NCBI GenBank assembly: GCA_016721735.1
Contig: JADKHM010000004.1
Span: 124,001 to 188,000 of the forward strand
Direction: 5' to 3'
Origin: Flavobacterium sp.
GTDB taxonomy: Bacteria; Bacteroidota; Bacteroidia; Flavobacteriales; Flavobacteriaceae
DNA: 64,000 bases
Each line of letters opens with the position of its first letter. Position 1 is the first letter of the stretch. The notes beneath the pieces are model-generated. The model searched no databases. It was given only the letters and a program-made list of their open reading frames with translations, and had not been told where the DNA came from. Positions 8,339 through 16,905 of this stretch are shown here, piece after piece. A program made the translations under genes and the position numbers.

Positions 8339-9481
8339 ATGAACATTTTACTCGTCGGAGAATACAGTCGACTTCACAATTCCTTAAAAGAAGGATTGGA
8401 ACAATTGGGACACAACGTCGTAATCATTGGATTTTCTGACGGTTTCAAGGGCTTTTCAGTCGATTTTCCTTTGGAACAAAAATGGAATTCAGGTCTACTC
8501 AAAAAAGGCAAAGTATTGCTGTATAAACTGACCGGTTTTAATATCACTTCATGGTTTACGTACCGTCAATTTAGGAAATATGAAGATCGACTGACGAACT
8601 TTGATGTAGTTCAAATAATCAATGAAAATGCGTTCTACTGTGGTTATTTTTATGAAAAGAAAATGCTACAATTTCTTTTCCAAAACAATAAAAAAGTATT
8701 TCTAATGTGTTGTGGAACGGACTATACGACGGTAAACTACTATTTCGAGAATCCTTCTTTTATGTCCTTACTTCCTCCCTATTTAGAGGGAAAAATAAAA
8801 GCCAAAAATTTCGAAGGCGTTCTAAAATTTAGACGGACAGCATTTAAAAAAACACATGATTACCTTTATAAAAATATTCAAGGTGTGATTGCTTCAGATC
8901 TCGACTATCATATCCCAATGCAAGGAAAAGATAAATACTTAGGGATGATTCCAAATCCAATAAATAGTGATAAAATAGCTTTTGCTCCACTTGTAATTGA
9001 AGATAAAATTGTAATTTTTCACGGAATTAATTCAGAAAGTTACTTCAAAAAAGGCAATGATTATTTTGAAGAAGCACTAGCGATAATTGAAAAAAAATAC
9101 CCGAATCAAGTAGAGATTATCACAACCAGAAGTATTCCGTATGCCCAATACATCGACTTATATAATCGCGCTCACATACTGCTAGATATGGTTTACGGCT
9201 ATGATCAAGGTTTCCATGCGCTCGAAGCCATGGCGAAAGGCAAAGTCGTTTTTACTTGTGCAGAAAAGGAATTCTATGATTACTATCAACTTCAAGAACG
9301 CGTCAATATTAATGCCCGGCCGGATGTGCCTTATTTAGTTGATCAACTCAGTCAATTAATTGAAAACCCAAACGATATTACCGAGATCGGCAAAAACGCA
9401 CGAAAATTTGTCGAAAAAGAACACAATTACATCACCAGTGCAGCACAATATTGTTCTCTTTGGCAAACCAAAAACAAATAA
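8339..9481 (+). CDS. Glycosyltransferase-like protein (GT-B type)
   Basis: 380 residues beginning MNILLVGEYSRLHNSLKEGL, the usual first strand of GT-B enzymes, with LEQLGHNVVIIGF close behind. The C-terminal half has IVIFHGINSES, the segment IDLYNRAHILLD and GFHALEAMAKGKVV, corresponding to the GT4 donor-site motif with one clear Glu. The leader after the predicted transcription start is very short (about 10 bases). It closes the glycan island (3997-9481) and probably adds a sugar to the same polymer. The family assignment is less certain than for the neighbour because the EX7E pair is not complete. Confidence 0.75.
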   Translation: MNILLVGEYSRLHNSLKEGLEQLGHNVVIIGFSDGFKGFSVDFPLEQKWNSGLLKKGKVLLYKLTGFNITSWFTYRQFRKYEDRLTNFDVVQIINENAFYCGYFYEKKMLQFLFQNNKKVFLMCCGTDYTTVNYYFENPSFMSLLPPYLEGKIKAKNFEGVLKFRRTAFKKTHDYLYKNIQGVIASDLDYHIPMQGKDKYLGMIPNPINSDKIAFAPLVIEDKIVIFHGINSESYFKKGNDYFEEALAIIEKKYPNQVEIITTRSIPYAQYIDLYNRAHILLDMVYGYDQGFHALEAMAKGKVVFTCAEKEFYDYYQLQERVNINARPDVPYLVDQLSQLIENPNDITEIGKNARKFVEKEHNYITSAAQYCSLWQTKNK

Positions 9482-9488
9482 ATACCGA

Positions 9489-9875
9489 TTATTTTTGAAC
9501 TACAGGATTGTCCTTTCTTCGTTTACTAGAAAAGTTAGCAGGGTATTTCTTTTTATGATCATTAATGAAGGTATACGGTTCATCCTCCGTAAATCCATAT
9601 AACAAAACATAATTATTATTATAAATACAATAGCCTCGGTAATTTGATGGCAAAAAATCCGCCGTAATCCACTCACCCTCTTTTATATACAAATACTTCC
9701 CGATACAAGTATCATAATACGCCTGTAAGTTGGGATAATAATAATACCGAACGGCTGGAACGACTTTAGCGGTTTTTGGCCGTGAAACATAAACAGTTTC
9801 TAAAAGAACTTGCGCATAAGTTGACTGAAGGAGGAAAAATAAAATGACCAGAAGTATTCTTTGCCGCGTTCTCAT
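9489..9875 (-). CDS. Secreted hypothetical protein
   Basis: 128 residues with a clear signal peptide (MRTRQRILLVILFFLLQSTYAQ). The mature part is rich in Tyr (RYYYYPNLQAYYD, YCIYNNNYVLLYGF) and has two Cys, and suggests a small beta-rich periplasmic or outer-membrane-attached protein. I do not recognise a family. It is convergent with the preceding glycosyltransferase, leaving only a few bases between the two genes, and has no partner downstream. Confidence 0.65.
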   Translation of the reverse strand: MRTRQRILLVILFFLLQSTYAQVLLETVYVSRPKTAKVVPAVRYYYYPNLQAYYDTCIGKYLYIKEGEWITADFLPSNYRGYCIYNNNYVLLYGFTEDEPYTFINDHKKKYPANFSSKRRKDNPVVQK

Positions 9876-10199
9876 GATTAATTTATTTACATTAATAAAT
9901 TATCTCAAGATTTGGGTACCTAAAGTTAGAAAAAAAGATCTGAAAAAACTAATAAAATTGACAAGTTACTTGGTTTTGTAGTTAAAATGCACAAATCGTA
10001 AGTCATGAACTTCAAATTAAGGCGAAATCAACATAATCTGTTAAAGTTTGCTGTCGTTTGTCGGGTATTTTTTTAATTCAAATTATTAATAGCTAATTTG
10101 GTCTTCTAATTATTAATCGACTGATTTAGTGAATTTTACCCCAAATAAAATCTACCAACAGAAATCACAATCATGAACAGTGTCTAAAATTGAAATGTT
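9876..10199. other. Intergenic region, no gene seen
   Basis: 324 bases of AT-rich sequence between divergent genes. No credible reading frame, tRNA, repeat or strong hairpin was found. It presumably carries the promoters of both neighbours, but no full -33/-7 pair was identified with confidence. Confidence 0.5.
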
Positions 10200-10766
10200 A
10201 TGGAAAATGCAAAAAAATCTGAAGAGAACTTTCCTGAAAAAAAGGAAAATGAAATCCATGCTGTAAAACCAAAACTTGACGGTGAAGCGGGATTGAGAGA
10301 ACTGATGTTGCAGGAACTTCGGTCGATGTATTATGTCGAAAAAGTAGTCTCCAAATCTTTTGCTAAGATCATCAAGAACGCTTGCAATTATGAACTGATA
10401 GAAGCGATATACATTCACCAACAAGACACACAAAAACAAGTGCTTCGTATTGAAGAATCATTTGAACTCCTTAACGAAAAAGTCCTGCTAGCACATTCCA
10501 ACTCCATTGACTCCATGATTGCTGAGTTAGAATCAATGATTGAAAATACCAAATTCGGAATGATTCGCGATGCTGGGATCATCTTAGCGCTGCACAAGAT
10601 TGAGCATTTCGAAATTGCATCCTATACCATATTGACTTTATACGCAGAAAATCTAAAAGAAAACACCATTTTTGAACTTTTAGATAAATCGCTAAATGAA
10701 GAAAAAGTTGCACAAATGCGTCTGGCAAAAATTGCGAACACCATTAAGTTTTATCCAGCAACTTAG
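10200..10766 (+). CDS. DUF892 (YciE/YciF-like) ferritin-like protein
   Basis: 188 residues, almost wholly helical. From about residue 32 it carries the LRELMLQELRSMYYVEK pattern that opens the DUF892 ferritin-like bundle, then IHQQDTQKQVLRIEESFELL and, near residue 130, LALHKIEHFEIASYTIL, all usual in this family. Such proteins are linked to stress in other bacteria; iron-binding has been suggested for relatives but cannot be shown here. The first 30 residues are charged and probably disordered. It is convergent with a DUF1801 gene only 2 bases away. Confidence 0.82.
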   Translation: MENAKKSEENFPEKKENEIHAVKPKLDGEAGLRELMLQELRSMYYVEKVVSKSFAKIIKNACNYELIEAIYIHQQDTQKQVLRIEESFELLNEKVLLAHSNSIDSMIAELESMIENTKFGMIRDAGIILALHKIEHFEIASYTILTLYAENLKENTIFELLDKSLNEEKVAQMRLAKIANTIKFYPAT

Positions 10767-10768
10767 TG

Positions 10769-11233
10769 CTATTTTGTATAATTAGATTCATACATTTCAA
10801 TCCATTTTTCTGTACTCAGTTTAGCGACCAGTTCTCCAATCAGTGCATACGGAATCTCATTCATCTTTTTAAAGCGAATGCAACTTTTTCCCATGTCTAA
10901 TTTAGATTTTACATGCTCGGGATATGCTGCTGTAAACCAATTGAACAATTCCGGATCAGCATAAATTCCCATGTGGTAAAACGATATGTTATTCTTCTGT
11001 GAAGCCAATGCCATCAAAGGAAGCGGCAGTTTTGGATCGCAATGATAGCCTTTCGGATAAACAGAATGCGGAACAACATAGCCCAACATACCATAATTCA
11101 TAACTTCCACAAAACCTTCCGGAAGGTGTTGCATAATGGCCTCGCGAATCTTCATCATGACTTCTTTTCTTTCGTCAGGCAAACTTTCTAAGTACTCCGA
11201 TGGGGTTTTTGCAGTTGATTGCATTTGTATCAA
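10769..11233 (-). CDS. DUF1801 (YdhG-like) protein
   Basis: 154 residues with the family pattern: PSEYLESLPDERKEVMMKIREAI near the N-terminus, MNYGMLGYVVP, ISFYHMGIYADPELFNWF and GKSCIRFKKMNEIP. DUF1801 proteins have a small alpha/beta fold related to frataxin; their biochemical role is not settled. MQSTAK at 11224 is an alternative start three codons in. The gene is monocistronic and convergent with the DUF892 gene. Confidence 0.82.
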   Translation of the reverse strand: MIQMQSTAKTPSEYLESLPDERKEVMMKIREAIMQHLPEGFVEVMNYGMLGYVVPHSVYPKGYHCDPKLPLPLMALASQKNNISFYHMGIYADPELFNWFTAAYPEHVKSKLDMGKSCIRFKKMNEIPYALIGELVAKLSTEKWIEMYESNYTK

Positions 11234-11392
11234 ATTTATTAGTTCACTTTCAAATCTAAAATCTGTTAAAGATAAATTTTATCCATAATATCGAAGAAAT
11301 TTTCCTAAGCAAATATAAATCTTTTGATAATTTTTAAAATACTGTGTCATTGCACTTTAAATTTATAGATATTTGTTTACTAAAGAAAAAAG

Positions 11393-12160
11393 ATGAAAAC
11401 AATTGTACTACTATTCTGCCTCAGTTTAAGTTGTTCGATAGCAACACAAGCCCAATTCAAAGAAATCTCTTATGCTGATGGAAATCAAAAACTTACTGGA
11501 TTGGGTCTGCTTCCAAAAAAAACCAATGCCGATAAATCTGGCATCCTTATTTTACCAGCGTGGAAAGGAATTGACAATCATGCTAAGGAAACCGCGCAAC
11601 AACTCGCTGACTTGGGCTATTATACGTTTGTCGCCGATATTTATGGAGAAGGAAACTATCCTAAAAATACGAAAGAAGCAGGCGAACGAGCTGGGTTTTA
11701 CAAAAAGAATATTGATAAGTACCAGACCCGAATTCGATTGGCGCTAGAACAACTTATAAACCAAGGTGCCAATCCCAACAAAATCGTAATCATCGGATTT
11801 TGTTTCGGAGGAACTGGCGCTTTAGAAGCGGCTAGAGCCAATTTCCCGGTAGCGGGAGTGGTTTCTTTTCATGGCGGTTTAGGCAAAGACAGTGCAAGAG
11901 AAGTAAAGGAAATTAAAAACAAAATACTAGTTTGTCATGGAGCTGATGATTTTTACGTTCCTCACGATGAAGTGATGGCTTTTCAAAAGGAAATGCACGA
12001 CGCCAAAGCAGATTACCAAATGATCTCCTATGCAAATTCTGTTCACGCTTTTACTAATCCTGAAGCTGGCAATGATAATGCTACGGGAGCTGCGTACAAC
12101 AAAAAAGCCGCAGAACGATCTTGGCAACACTTTTTGCTATTTTTGAAAGAAGCATTTTAG
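11393..12160 (+). CDS. Secreted dienelactone hydrolase-family protein
   Basis: 255 residues with a signal peptide (MKTIVLLFCLSLSCSIATQAQ). The alpha/beta hydrolase core has the nucleophile elbow GFCFGG with Cys137, as in dienelactone hydrolases that use Cys rather than Ser. It also has the acid segment HGADDFYVP and the catalytic His in NSVHAFTNP. Family members open lactone or ester substrates; the natural substrate here is unknown. The export signal sets it apart from the cytoplasmic aromatic-degradation enzymes. A gene with a zinc-ribbon DUF3667 protein follows 39 bases later. Confidence 0.87.
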   Translation: MKTIVLLFCLSLSCSIATQAQFKEISYADGNQKLTGLGLLPKKTNADKSGILILPAWKGIDNHAKETAQQLADLGYYTFVADIYGEGNYPKNTKEAGERAGFYKKNIDKYQTRIRLALEQLINQGANPNKIVIIGFCFGGTGALEAARANFPVAGVVSFHGGLGKDSAREVKEIKNKILVCHGADDFYVPHDEVMAFQKEMHDAKADYQMISYANSVHAFTNPEAGNDNATGAAYNKKAAERSWQHFLLFLKEAF

Positions 12161-12199
12161 AGATTTTATATTTACTTTAGAGCAATTAATTTTTAGTGT

Positions 12200-13272
12200 A
12201 TGAGTCACAATTCTATTCGTAATGATAAGACCTGTTTAAACTGCCGCCACGTTGTTCAAGAACGATTCTGCCCAAATTGTGGACAAGAAAATATTGATAG
12301 CCGTAAATCTTTTCATCAATTGTTTTTGCACTTTTTTGAAGATTTGACGCATTACGAAAATGCATTTTGGCGAACTATCAAAAACCTGCTATTCAAACCC
12401 GCATCGTTAACTAAGGAGTATCTATCGGGAAAGCGATTGTCTTATTTGGCGCCAGTTCGGCTATATATTTTCATCAGTTTTATTACGTTTTTTTAATAAC
12501 GGTAACGCCTAATACCGATTATAATTTAATAAACGTGAAAAGGACAACGACTTCGCAGACAGGATCAAATAAAAAAATAACCAAAACCGAGAATGTAAGT
12601 CTAGACGAGTTAATTGAAGCTGAAAAGATGGAAGCCCAAATTAAAGATTCTCTAAAAGCAAATATTGCCAAAGTGACCCATGAGGAAAAGAAGAAAATGG
12701 ATTCTATGTTTAATTTTGGTTATGAGTCAATAAAAGAATTAGATTCTTTACAGCAATTTGGGAGCGAAGATGAACGCCTAGATGCCATTGAATATTGGTT
12801 TGTGAAGAAAACACTCGAAGTCAAAGCAAGGAACACTAACGAAGAATTAATAAAAAAATTCAAGGAATCTTTCGTGCATAATTTCTCCAAGACCTTGTTT
12901 ATTTATATGCCACTATTTGCCTTTTTCCTTTGGCTATTTCACGGAAAGAAACGTTGGTATTACTTCGATCACGGCATATTTATATTACATTACTTTTCGT
13001 TTATTTTGCTCATCATTCTCATTGTATTTCTATTCAGTAAATTCTTGTCTCTGTTTGGAACTTCCGCTATTTCAGACTCGGTTAAAGGCGTCGTCGATCT
13101 TGTCGCGTTTCTGTGGATGTTCTATTATTTTTTTCCAGCGCATCACCGATTTTATGGTGAAACTCGTCTTATTTCCTTCGTCAAAAGTATCGCGTTATTC
13201 TTTATCAATATAATTCTAATCTTTATTATTATTTTATTATTTGCACTATATACCTTTATTAATATCCATTAA
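12200..13272 (+). pseudogene. DUF3667 zinc-ribbon membrane protein, frameshifted
   Basis: The first frame (12200-12496) has the N-terminal zinc ribbon CLNCRHVVQERFCPNCGQ and the family's FKPASLTKEYLSGKR segment, then stops in a run of seven T (12488-12494). Adding one T restores a continuous frame (FFLITVTPNTDYNLINV) into the second part, which runs to 13272 and carries four predicted membrane segments. Full length would be about 357 residues. So the gene is split by a one-base deletion, or the run was misread. An intact paralogue lies at 22731. Function of DUF3667 is unknown. The next gene begins 5 bases later. Confidence 0.8.
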
Positions 13273-13277
13273 AAAAC

Positions 13278-14294
13278 ATGAAAAAAAGTCTATTACCATT
13301 ATTATCCCTTTTTATAATCTGTAGTTGTGCTACTAAAAAAGAAATTACCTCAAAGACAGCAGCCGATTATATCAACGTCATTTCCGCGGAAAGTCTCACT
13401 ACAAATCTAACTTACATTGCCTCTGACGCCATGGAAGGTCGCGAAACCGGATCCGAAGGTCAAAAAAAAGCAGGGCGTTATTTAATCGAACAACATCAAG
13501 CCAATGGATTGTCATTTCCAAAAGGAGCGAGTAATTTTTATCAACCGATTCCTGCCGCTTACCTTAATGAGAAGTATAAAGAAAATCTTTCGGATTCTGA
13601 GAATATTTGGGCGTTCATCGAAGGTTCTGAAAAGCCTGATGAAATTGTAGTAGTTTCAGCACATTATGATCATGTTGGTGTTAAAAAAGGAGAAGTCTAC
13701 AACGGCGCAGACGATGATGGTTCAGGAACAGTTGCGTTGATTGAAATTGGCAAAGCTTTTCAAAAAGCAAAACTAGAAGGCCATGGACCAAAGCGTTCGA
13801 TTCTTATTCTACACGTAACTGGTGAAGAACACGGTCTTCATGGCTCTCGATTTTACTCTGAAAATCCTTTGTTTCCGTTGGCAAATACAGTCGCTGACGT
13901 GAATATTGATATGATCGGACGACACGACGAATTTCACCCTGACAATAGCAACTACATCTATTTGATTGGTTCAGATTATCTTTCGACTGACTTATTTAAT
14001 GTTTGTGAAGACACCAACAAAAAATACGGACACCTTGCACTCGATTATAAATACAATGATCGCGCGGATCCGAATCGCTTTTACTATCGTTCCGATCATT
14101 ACAACTTTGCAAAAAATGGAATTCCGTCTGTCTTTCTTTTTACTGGAGTACATGAAGATTATCACAAGCCTGGCGATGATGTCGACAAAATTGAGTTTGA
14201 TGCGTTGACCAAAAGAACGAAGTATGCTTTTGCCATCGCTTGGGAAATTGCCAATCGAGAAAAACGTTTGGTCGTTGACAAAGACGGCAAATAA
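13278..14294 (+). CDS. M28-family metallopeptidase lipoprotein
   Basis: 338 residues with a lipoprotein signal (MKKSLLPLLSLFIICSC, lipidated Cys about residue 17). The zinc ligands of the M28 aminopeptidase family are visible: SAHYDHVG, NGADDDGSG, GEEHG, NIDMIGRHD and GVHEDYHKPGDD. It probably trims peptides in the periplasm or at the outer membrane. It starts 5 bases after the frameshifted DUF3667 gene and ends just before a strong hairpin with flanking A and T runs that separates it from the tRNA on the opposite strand. Confidence 0.9.
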   Translation: MKKSLLPLLSLFIICSCATKKEITSKTAADYINVISAESLTTNLTYIASDAMEGRETGSEGQKKAGRYLIEQHQANGLSFPKGASNFYQPIPAAYLNEKYKENLSDSENIWAFIEGSEKPDEIVVVSAHYDHVGVKKGEVYNGADDDGSGTVALIEIGKAFQKAKLEGHGPKRSILILHVTGEEHGLHGSRFYSENPLFPLANTVADVNIDMIGRHDEFHPDNSNYIYLIGSDYLSTDLFNVCEDTNKKYGHLALDYKYNDRADPNRFYYRSDHYNFAKNGIPSVFLFTGVHEDYHKPGDDVDKIEFDALTKRTKYAFAIAWEIANREKRLVVDKDGK

Positions 14295-14315
14295 GAGATA
14301 ATAAATTATAACAAA

Positions 14316-14347
14316 AAAAGCTTCGAGTTTCCTCGAAGCTTTTGCTT
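14316..14347 (+). terminator. Bidirectional rho-independent terminator
   Basis: Perfect 12-bp stem: AAAAGCTTCGAG (14316-14327), loop TTTC, CTCGAAGCTTTT (14332-14343). The A run before and T run after allow use in both directions, ending the M28 gene on the plus strand and the tRNA-His transcript on the minus strand. Confidence 0.85.
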
Positions 14348-14350
14348 TTG

Positions 14351-14425
14351 GGTGGCTGACCGGGTTCGAACCGGCGACCCTCGGCACCACAAACCAATAC
14401 TCTAACCAGCTGAGCTACAACCACC
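14351..14425 (-). tRNA. tRNA-His (GTG)
   Basis: On the minus strand the sequence folds as a cloverleaf. The acceptor stem is GTGGTTG pairing with CAGCCAC, the D arm is GCTC..GAGT, the anticodon loop is TTGTGGT with anticodon GTG, and the T arm is GCCGG TTCGAAC CCGGT. The extra 5-prime G (G-1) opposite discriminator C73 is the tRNA-His identity feature and is encoded here. The CCA end is not encoded. Confidence 0.95.
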
Positions 14426-14485
14426 ATTTTAACGAGTGCAAATGTATTGCAAAAGTTTTATTATACAAAGAAATAATTTAAAAAA

Positions 14486-15202
14486 TTAAATCAAATCTCC
14501 TAAGCTATTGACACCCAAATATCTTTCTACATTGAATCCTTCAGCATAGTCTTTTCCAATTAATCTTCCATAATCCTGTGGACGATAATTCAAACTTTCT
14601 AAGAAGTTCTTAGTTGCGATTAATGTTTCTGGTTCCGTGCTATTTGGATTGTAGAATTGTGAACTATAAGCCAAAATAGCTTCGACTCTTTTTTCATTAA
14701 AACCAGAAATATCAACGACAAAATCTGGTTCCAAATTTTTCCATTGCATATAATGATATACTACCATAGGGCGCCAAACTTGCTGCTTTTTACCATCGTA
14801 GTCCGTTTCAATTTTCATAAGGCCGGAAAGGAAACACGCATCAGACACTAATTTGCTGCCTTTTCCGTGATCAATATGACGGTCGTCAATCGCATTGCAC
14901 AACACAATATTGGGTTGGTATTTTCGGATCATTCGAATAACGGCCAATTGATGTTCTTCGTCATTCACAAAAAAGCCATCTCTCATATTTAAATTCTCTC
15001 TCACTGCAACACCTAAAATTTCAGCAGCATTAGCCGCCTCCATGTCTCTAGTTTCGGCGGTTCCGCGCGTTCCCAATTCGCCGCGAGTCAAATCAATGAT
15101 GCCCACTTTCTTTCCGAGTGATACTTCTTTGGCAATGGTGCCGCCACAACCTAATTCAACATCATCTGGGTGCGCTCCAAAGGCGAGTATATCTAATTTC
15201 AT
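14486..15202 (-). CDS. bshB1: Bacillithiol biosynthesis deacetylase BshB1
   Basis: 238 residues of the PIG-L/LmbE fold: zinc motif AHPDDVE near the N-terminus (about residues 10-16), TRGELGTRGT, and the His pair DDRHIDHGKG (about 106-115). The C-terminal AYSSQF and EGFNVERYLG are typical of BshB1. It removes the acetyl group from GlcNAc-malate in the bacillithiol pathway used as low-molecular-weight thiol in many Bacteroidota. bshA and bshC are not in the window. It lies 34 bases after the isochorismate synthase locus and may be in the same transcript. Confidence 0.93.
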   Translation of the reverse strand: MKLDILAFGAHPDDVELGCGGTIAKEVSLGKKVGIIDLTRGELGTRGTAETRDMEAANAAEILGVAVRENLNMRDGFFVNDEEHQLAVIRMIRKYQPNIVLCNAIDDRHIDHGKGSKLVSDACFLSGLMKIETDYDGKKQQVWRPMVVYHYMQWKNLEPDFVVDISGFNEKRVEAILAYSSQFYNPNSTEPETLIATKNFLESLNYRPQDYGRLIGKDYAEGFNVERYLGVNSLGDLI

Positions 15203-15236
15203 ATTCTGAATTTTTTAATGTCGTAAAATAATAAAT

Positions 15237-16323
15237 CTAAAGTAACACTTTTTTTATTGTCGTTGCTTTGTTGACGGTTTCTATCCATTCGCGTTCGGGG
15301 TTGCTCTCGGCAGTAATTCCGCCTCCAACATAAATATGAGCGGTTCGTTTATTTGACGTTTCGTCGGTTTCAATTTGAACACATCGCAAGTTCACAAACA
15401 AATCCGTAGCGTTTTCATTCGATTGAAAATCAATATTGAATTCTCCCAAAAATCCAGAATAATAACTTCGGTCATAACCTTCATTCATCAGAATAAATGA
15501 TTTAGCAACCTCTTTTGGAAAGCCACAAACTGCGGGTGTTGGATGTAAGACGGAAAGTAGTTTTCTCAAATCTGTTGCGGTTTCAAATGTACCATGAATG
15601 TCAGATTTTAGATGAATCAGCTGTCCAGCTTTCAAATCATACGGTTTCGAAACTTGAAGTTCAGCACTTAAATCCTCTAAGTTGGAAACCAAAAAATCAG
15701 TCACCAGTTTTTGTTCTTCAATTTCTTTGTCGCCCCAAACTGCAAAGGCATTCTCGTCATATAATTGCGTGCCAGCGACAGCCATCGTTCGAAAATCCAA
15801 TTCATTGACATACAACAACGATTCAGAAAAAGCACCCAACCATAAACCAACCTTAGGATGAAAAAAGCAATAAGCAAAAGCACTTGGATAAAATTGTGCT
15901 AATTTTTGAAATCCATCAAAAAGATCAAAATCAACAAGTGGCAAAATCTCTTTTCTAGAAATTACAATTTTACTACAATCGCCTTGATTAATCTTACTTA
16001 TTGCTTTTTCTACCAATTGAATATGTTTCTCTTTCGCAAGTGCATTTGAACTTTCAGGCTTCGGAATTTCATTGATACTCTGTTCCAACAATTCAAACGG
16101 CATCATTTTAACATCGCATTGATCTTGAGGAATAAGTCACAATTTCGTCTCCATTAAAAGGAGCAAAAACAAAACCTTTTTCAGCAAAATTCATAACGGT
16201 GTGCAGCGTTTGGTCTCGTTGAAGCAATCCAATTACTTCTTTTGCGCTGGGCTTTCTATAAAGGACAAATGGCAATTGCTGATCAAACTGTTGTCTGAAT
16301 TTTTGCAGCGTGCTCGACGTCAT
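15237..16323 (-). pseudogene. menF: Isochorismate synthase, frameshifted
   Basis: Two minus-strand frames together make one chorismate-binding enzyme. The N-terminal frame (16323-16108) has LPFVLYRKPSAKEVIG and GFVFAPFNGDEIV, then runs out of frame. The second (to 15237) holds the chorismate-binding core: KIVISRKEIL, LHPTPAVCGFPKEVA, and the end YVGGGITAESNPEREWIETVNKA. Removing one base near 16137 gives EIVLIPQDQCDVKMM and joins them, for about 361 residues. The enzyme converts chorismate to isochorismate for menaquinone. The first frame overlaps the thioesterase stop by 4 bases, so they form an operon. As the quinone route is normally essential, a sequence error is a serious alternative. 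Confidence 0.83.
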
Positions 16324-16763
16324 ATTTTTCGTTTTGGTAACACCATATTGGTCAATTTGCAGATGGAAATCAACTTTCCGTTTTCGTCGGTAATTTTAAT
16401 TTCCCATAAATGGATGCTCTTTCCTTGATGAACAATTCGAGCCGTCCCGGTAACCATCCCAGTTCGTTTGGCTCGCAGGTGATTGGCTGCGATTTCGATG
16501 CCTCGAATTTCACTGAGTTCATTATTTACCAACAACATCGATGCTGCACTTCCAACACTTTCTGCCAAAGCAACACTGGCGCCGCCGTGCAACAAGCCCA
16601 TTGGCTGATGAATTCTAGGATTGACTGGCATTTGAGCCACCAAAAAATCTTCTCCTGCATCGATGTACTTGATTTCTAAAGTCTCCATCAAAGTATTCTT
16701 CGAAATCGTATTACAAAGGTCCAGCATTTTCTCTTTATCAAAGGCCATATCTTTTTTGGGCAA
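16320..16763 (-). CDS. Hotdog-fold thioesterase (PaaI/MenI-like)
   Basis: 147 residues with the hotdog signature: MPVNPRIHQPMGLLHGGASVALAESVGSAA (about residues 45-75, broken here by no gap), with the HGG and the catalytic-type Glu of the 4HBT/PaaI group, then GIEIAANHLRAKRTGMV. MAFDKE at 16748 is an alternative start. Its stop overlaps the start of the isochorismate synthase (ATGA), so it is likely the thioesterase that frees 1,4-dihydroxy-2-naphthoate in menaquinone synthesis. That job is inferred from operon context; PaaI-type enzymes with other acyl-CoA substrates look similar. Confidence 0.85.
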   Translation of the reverse strand: MPKKDMAFDKEKMLDLCNTISKNTLMETLEIKYIDAGEDFLVAQMPVNPRIHQPMGLLHGGASVALAESVGSAASMLLVNNELSEIRGIEIAANHLRAKRTGMVTGTARIVHQGKSIHLWEIKITDENGKLISICKLTNMVLPKRKI

Positions 16764-16905
16764 AATTAAGATTTATTAGGTTTGAAATCATCAACTTTCG
16801 AAAGTTTACTTTAGTATAGAATAAAAATTTAGAATAAGCGTTTTAAAACAATTCAACTTAAGTCGACTTAACATTTTTTACTATTTTTACCAAAAATCAA
16901 ATAAA

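Noticed and set aside
12488..12540. Programmed frameshifting in the DUF3667 gene
   Set aside because: The intact paralogue at 22731 needs no shift, no stimulatory structure was seen, and similar homopolymer lesions occur in unrelated genes of the window.
13992..14427. Minus-strand frames covering the tRNA-His gene and the end of the M28 peptidase gene
   Set aside because: They read through a tRNA and a terminator hairpin, which rules out genuine coding.
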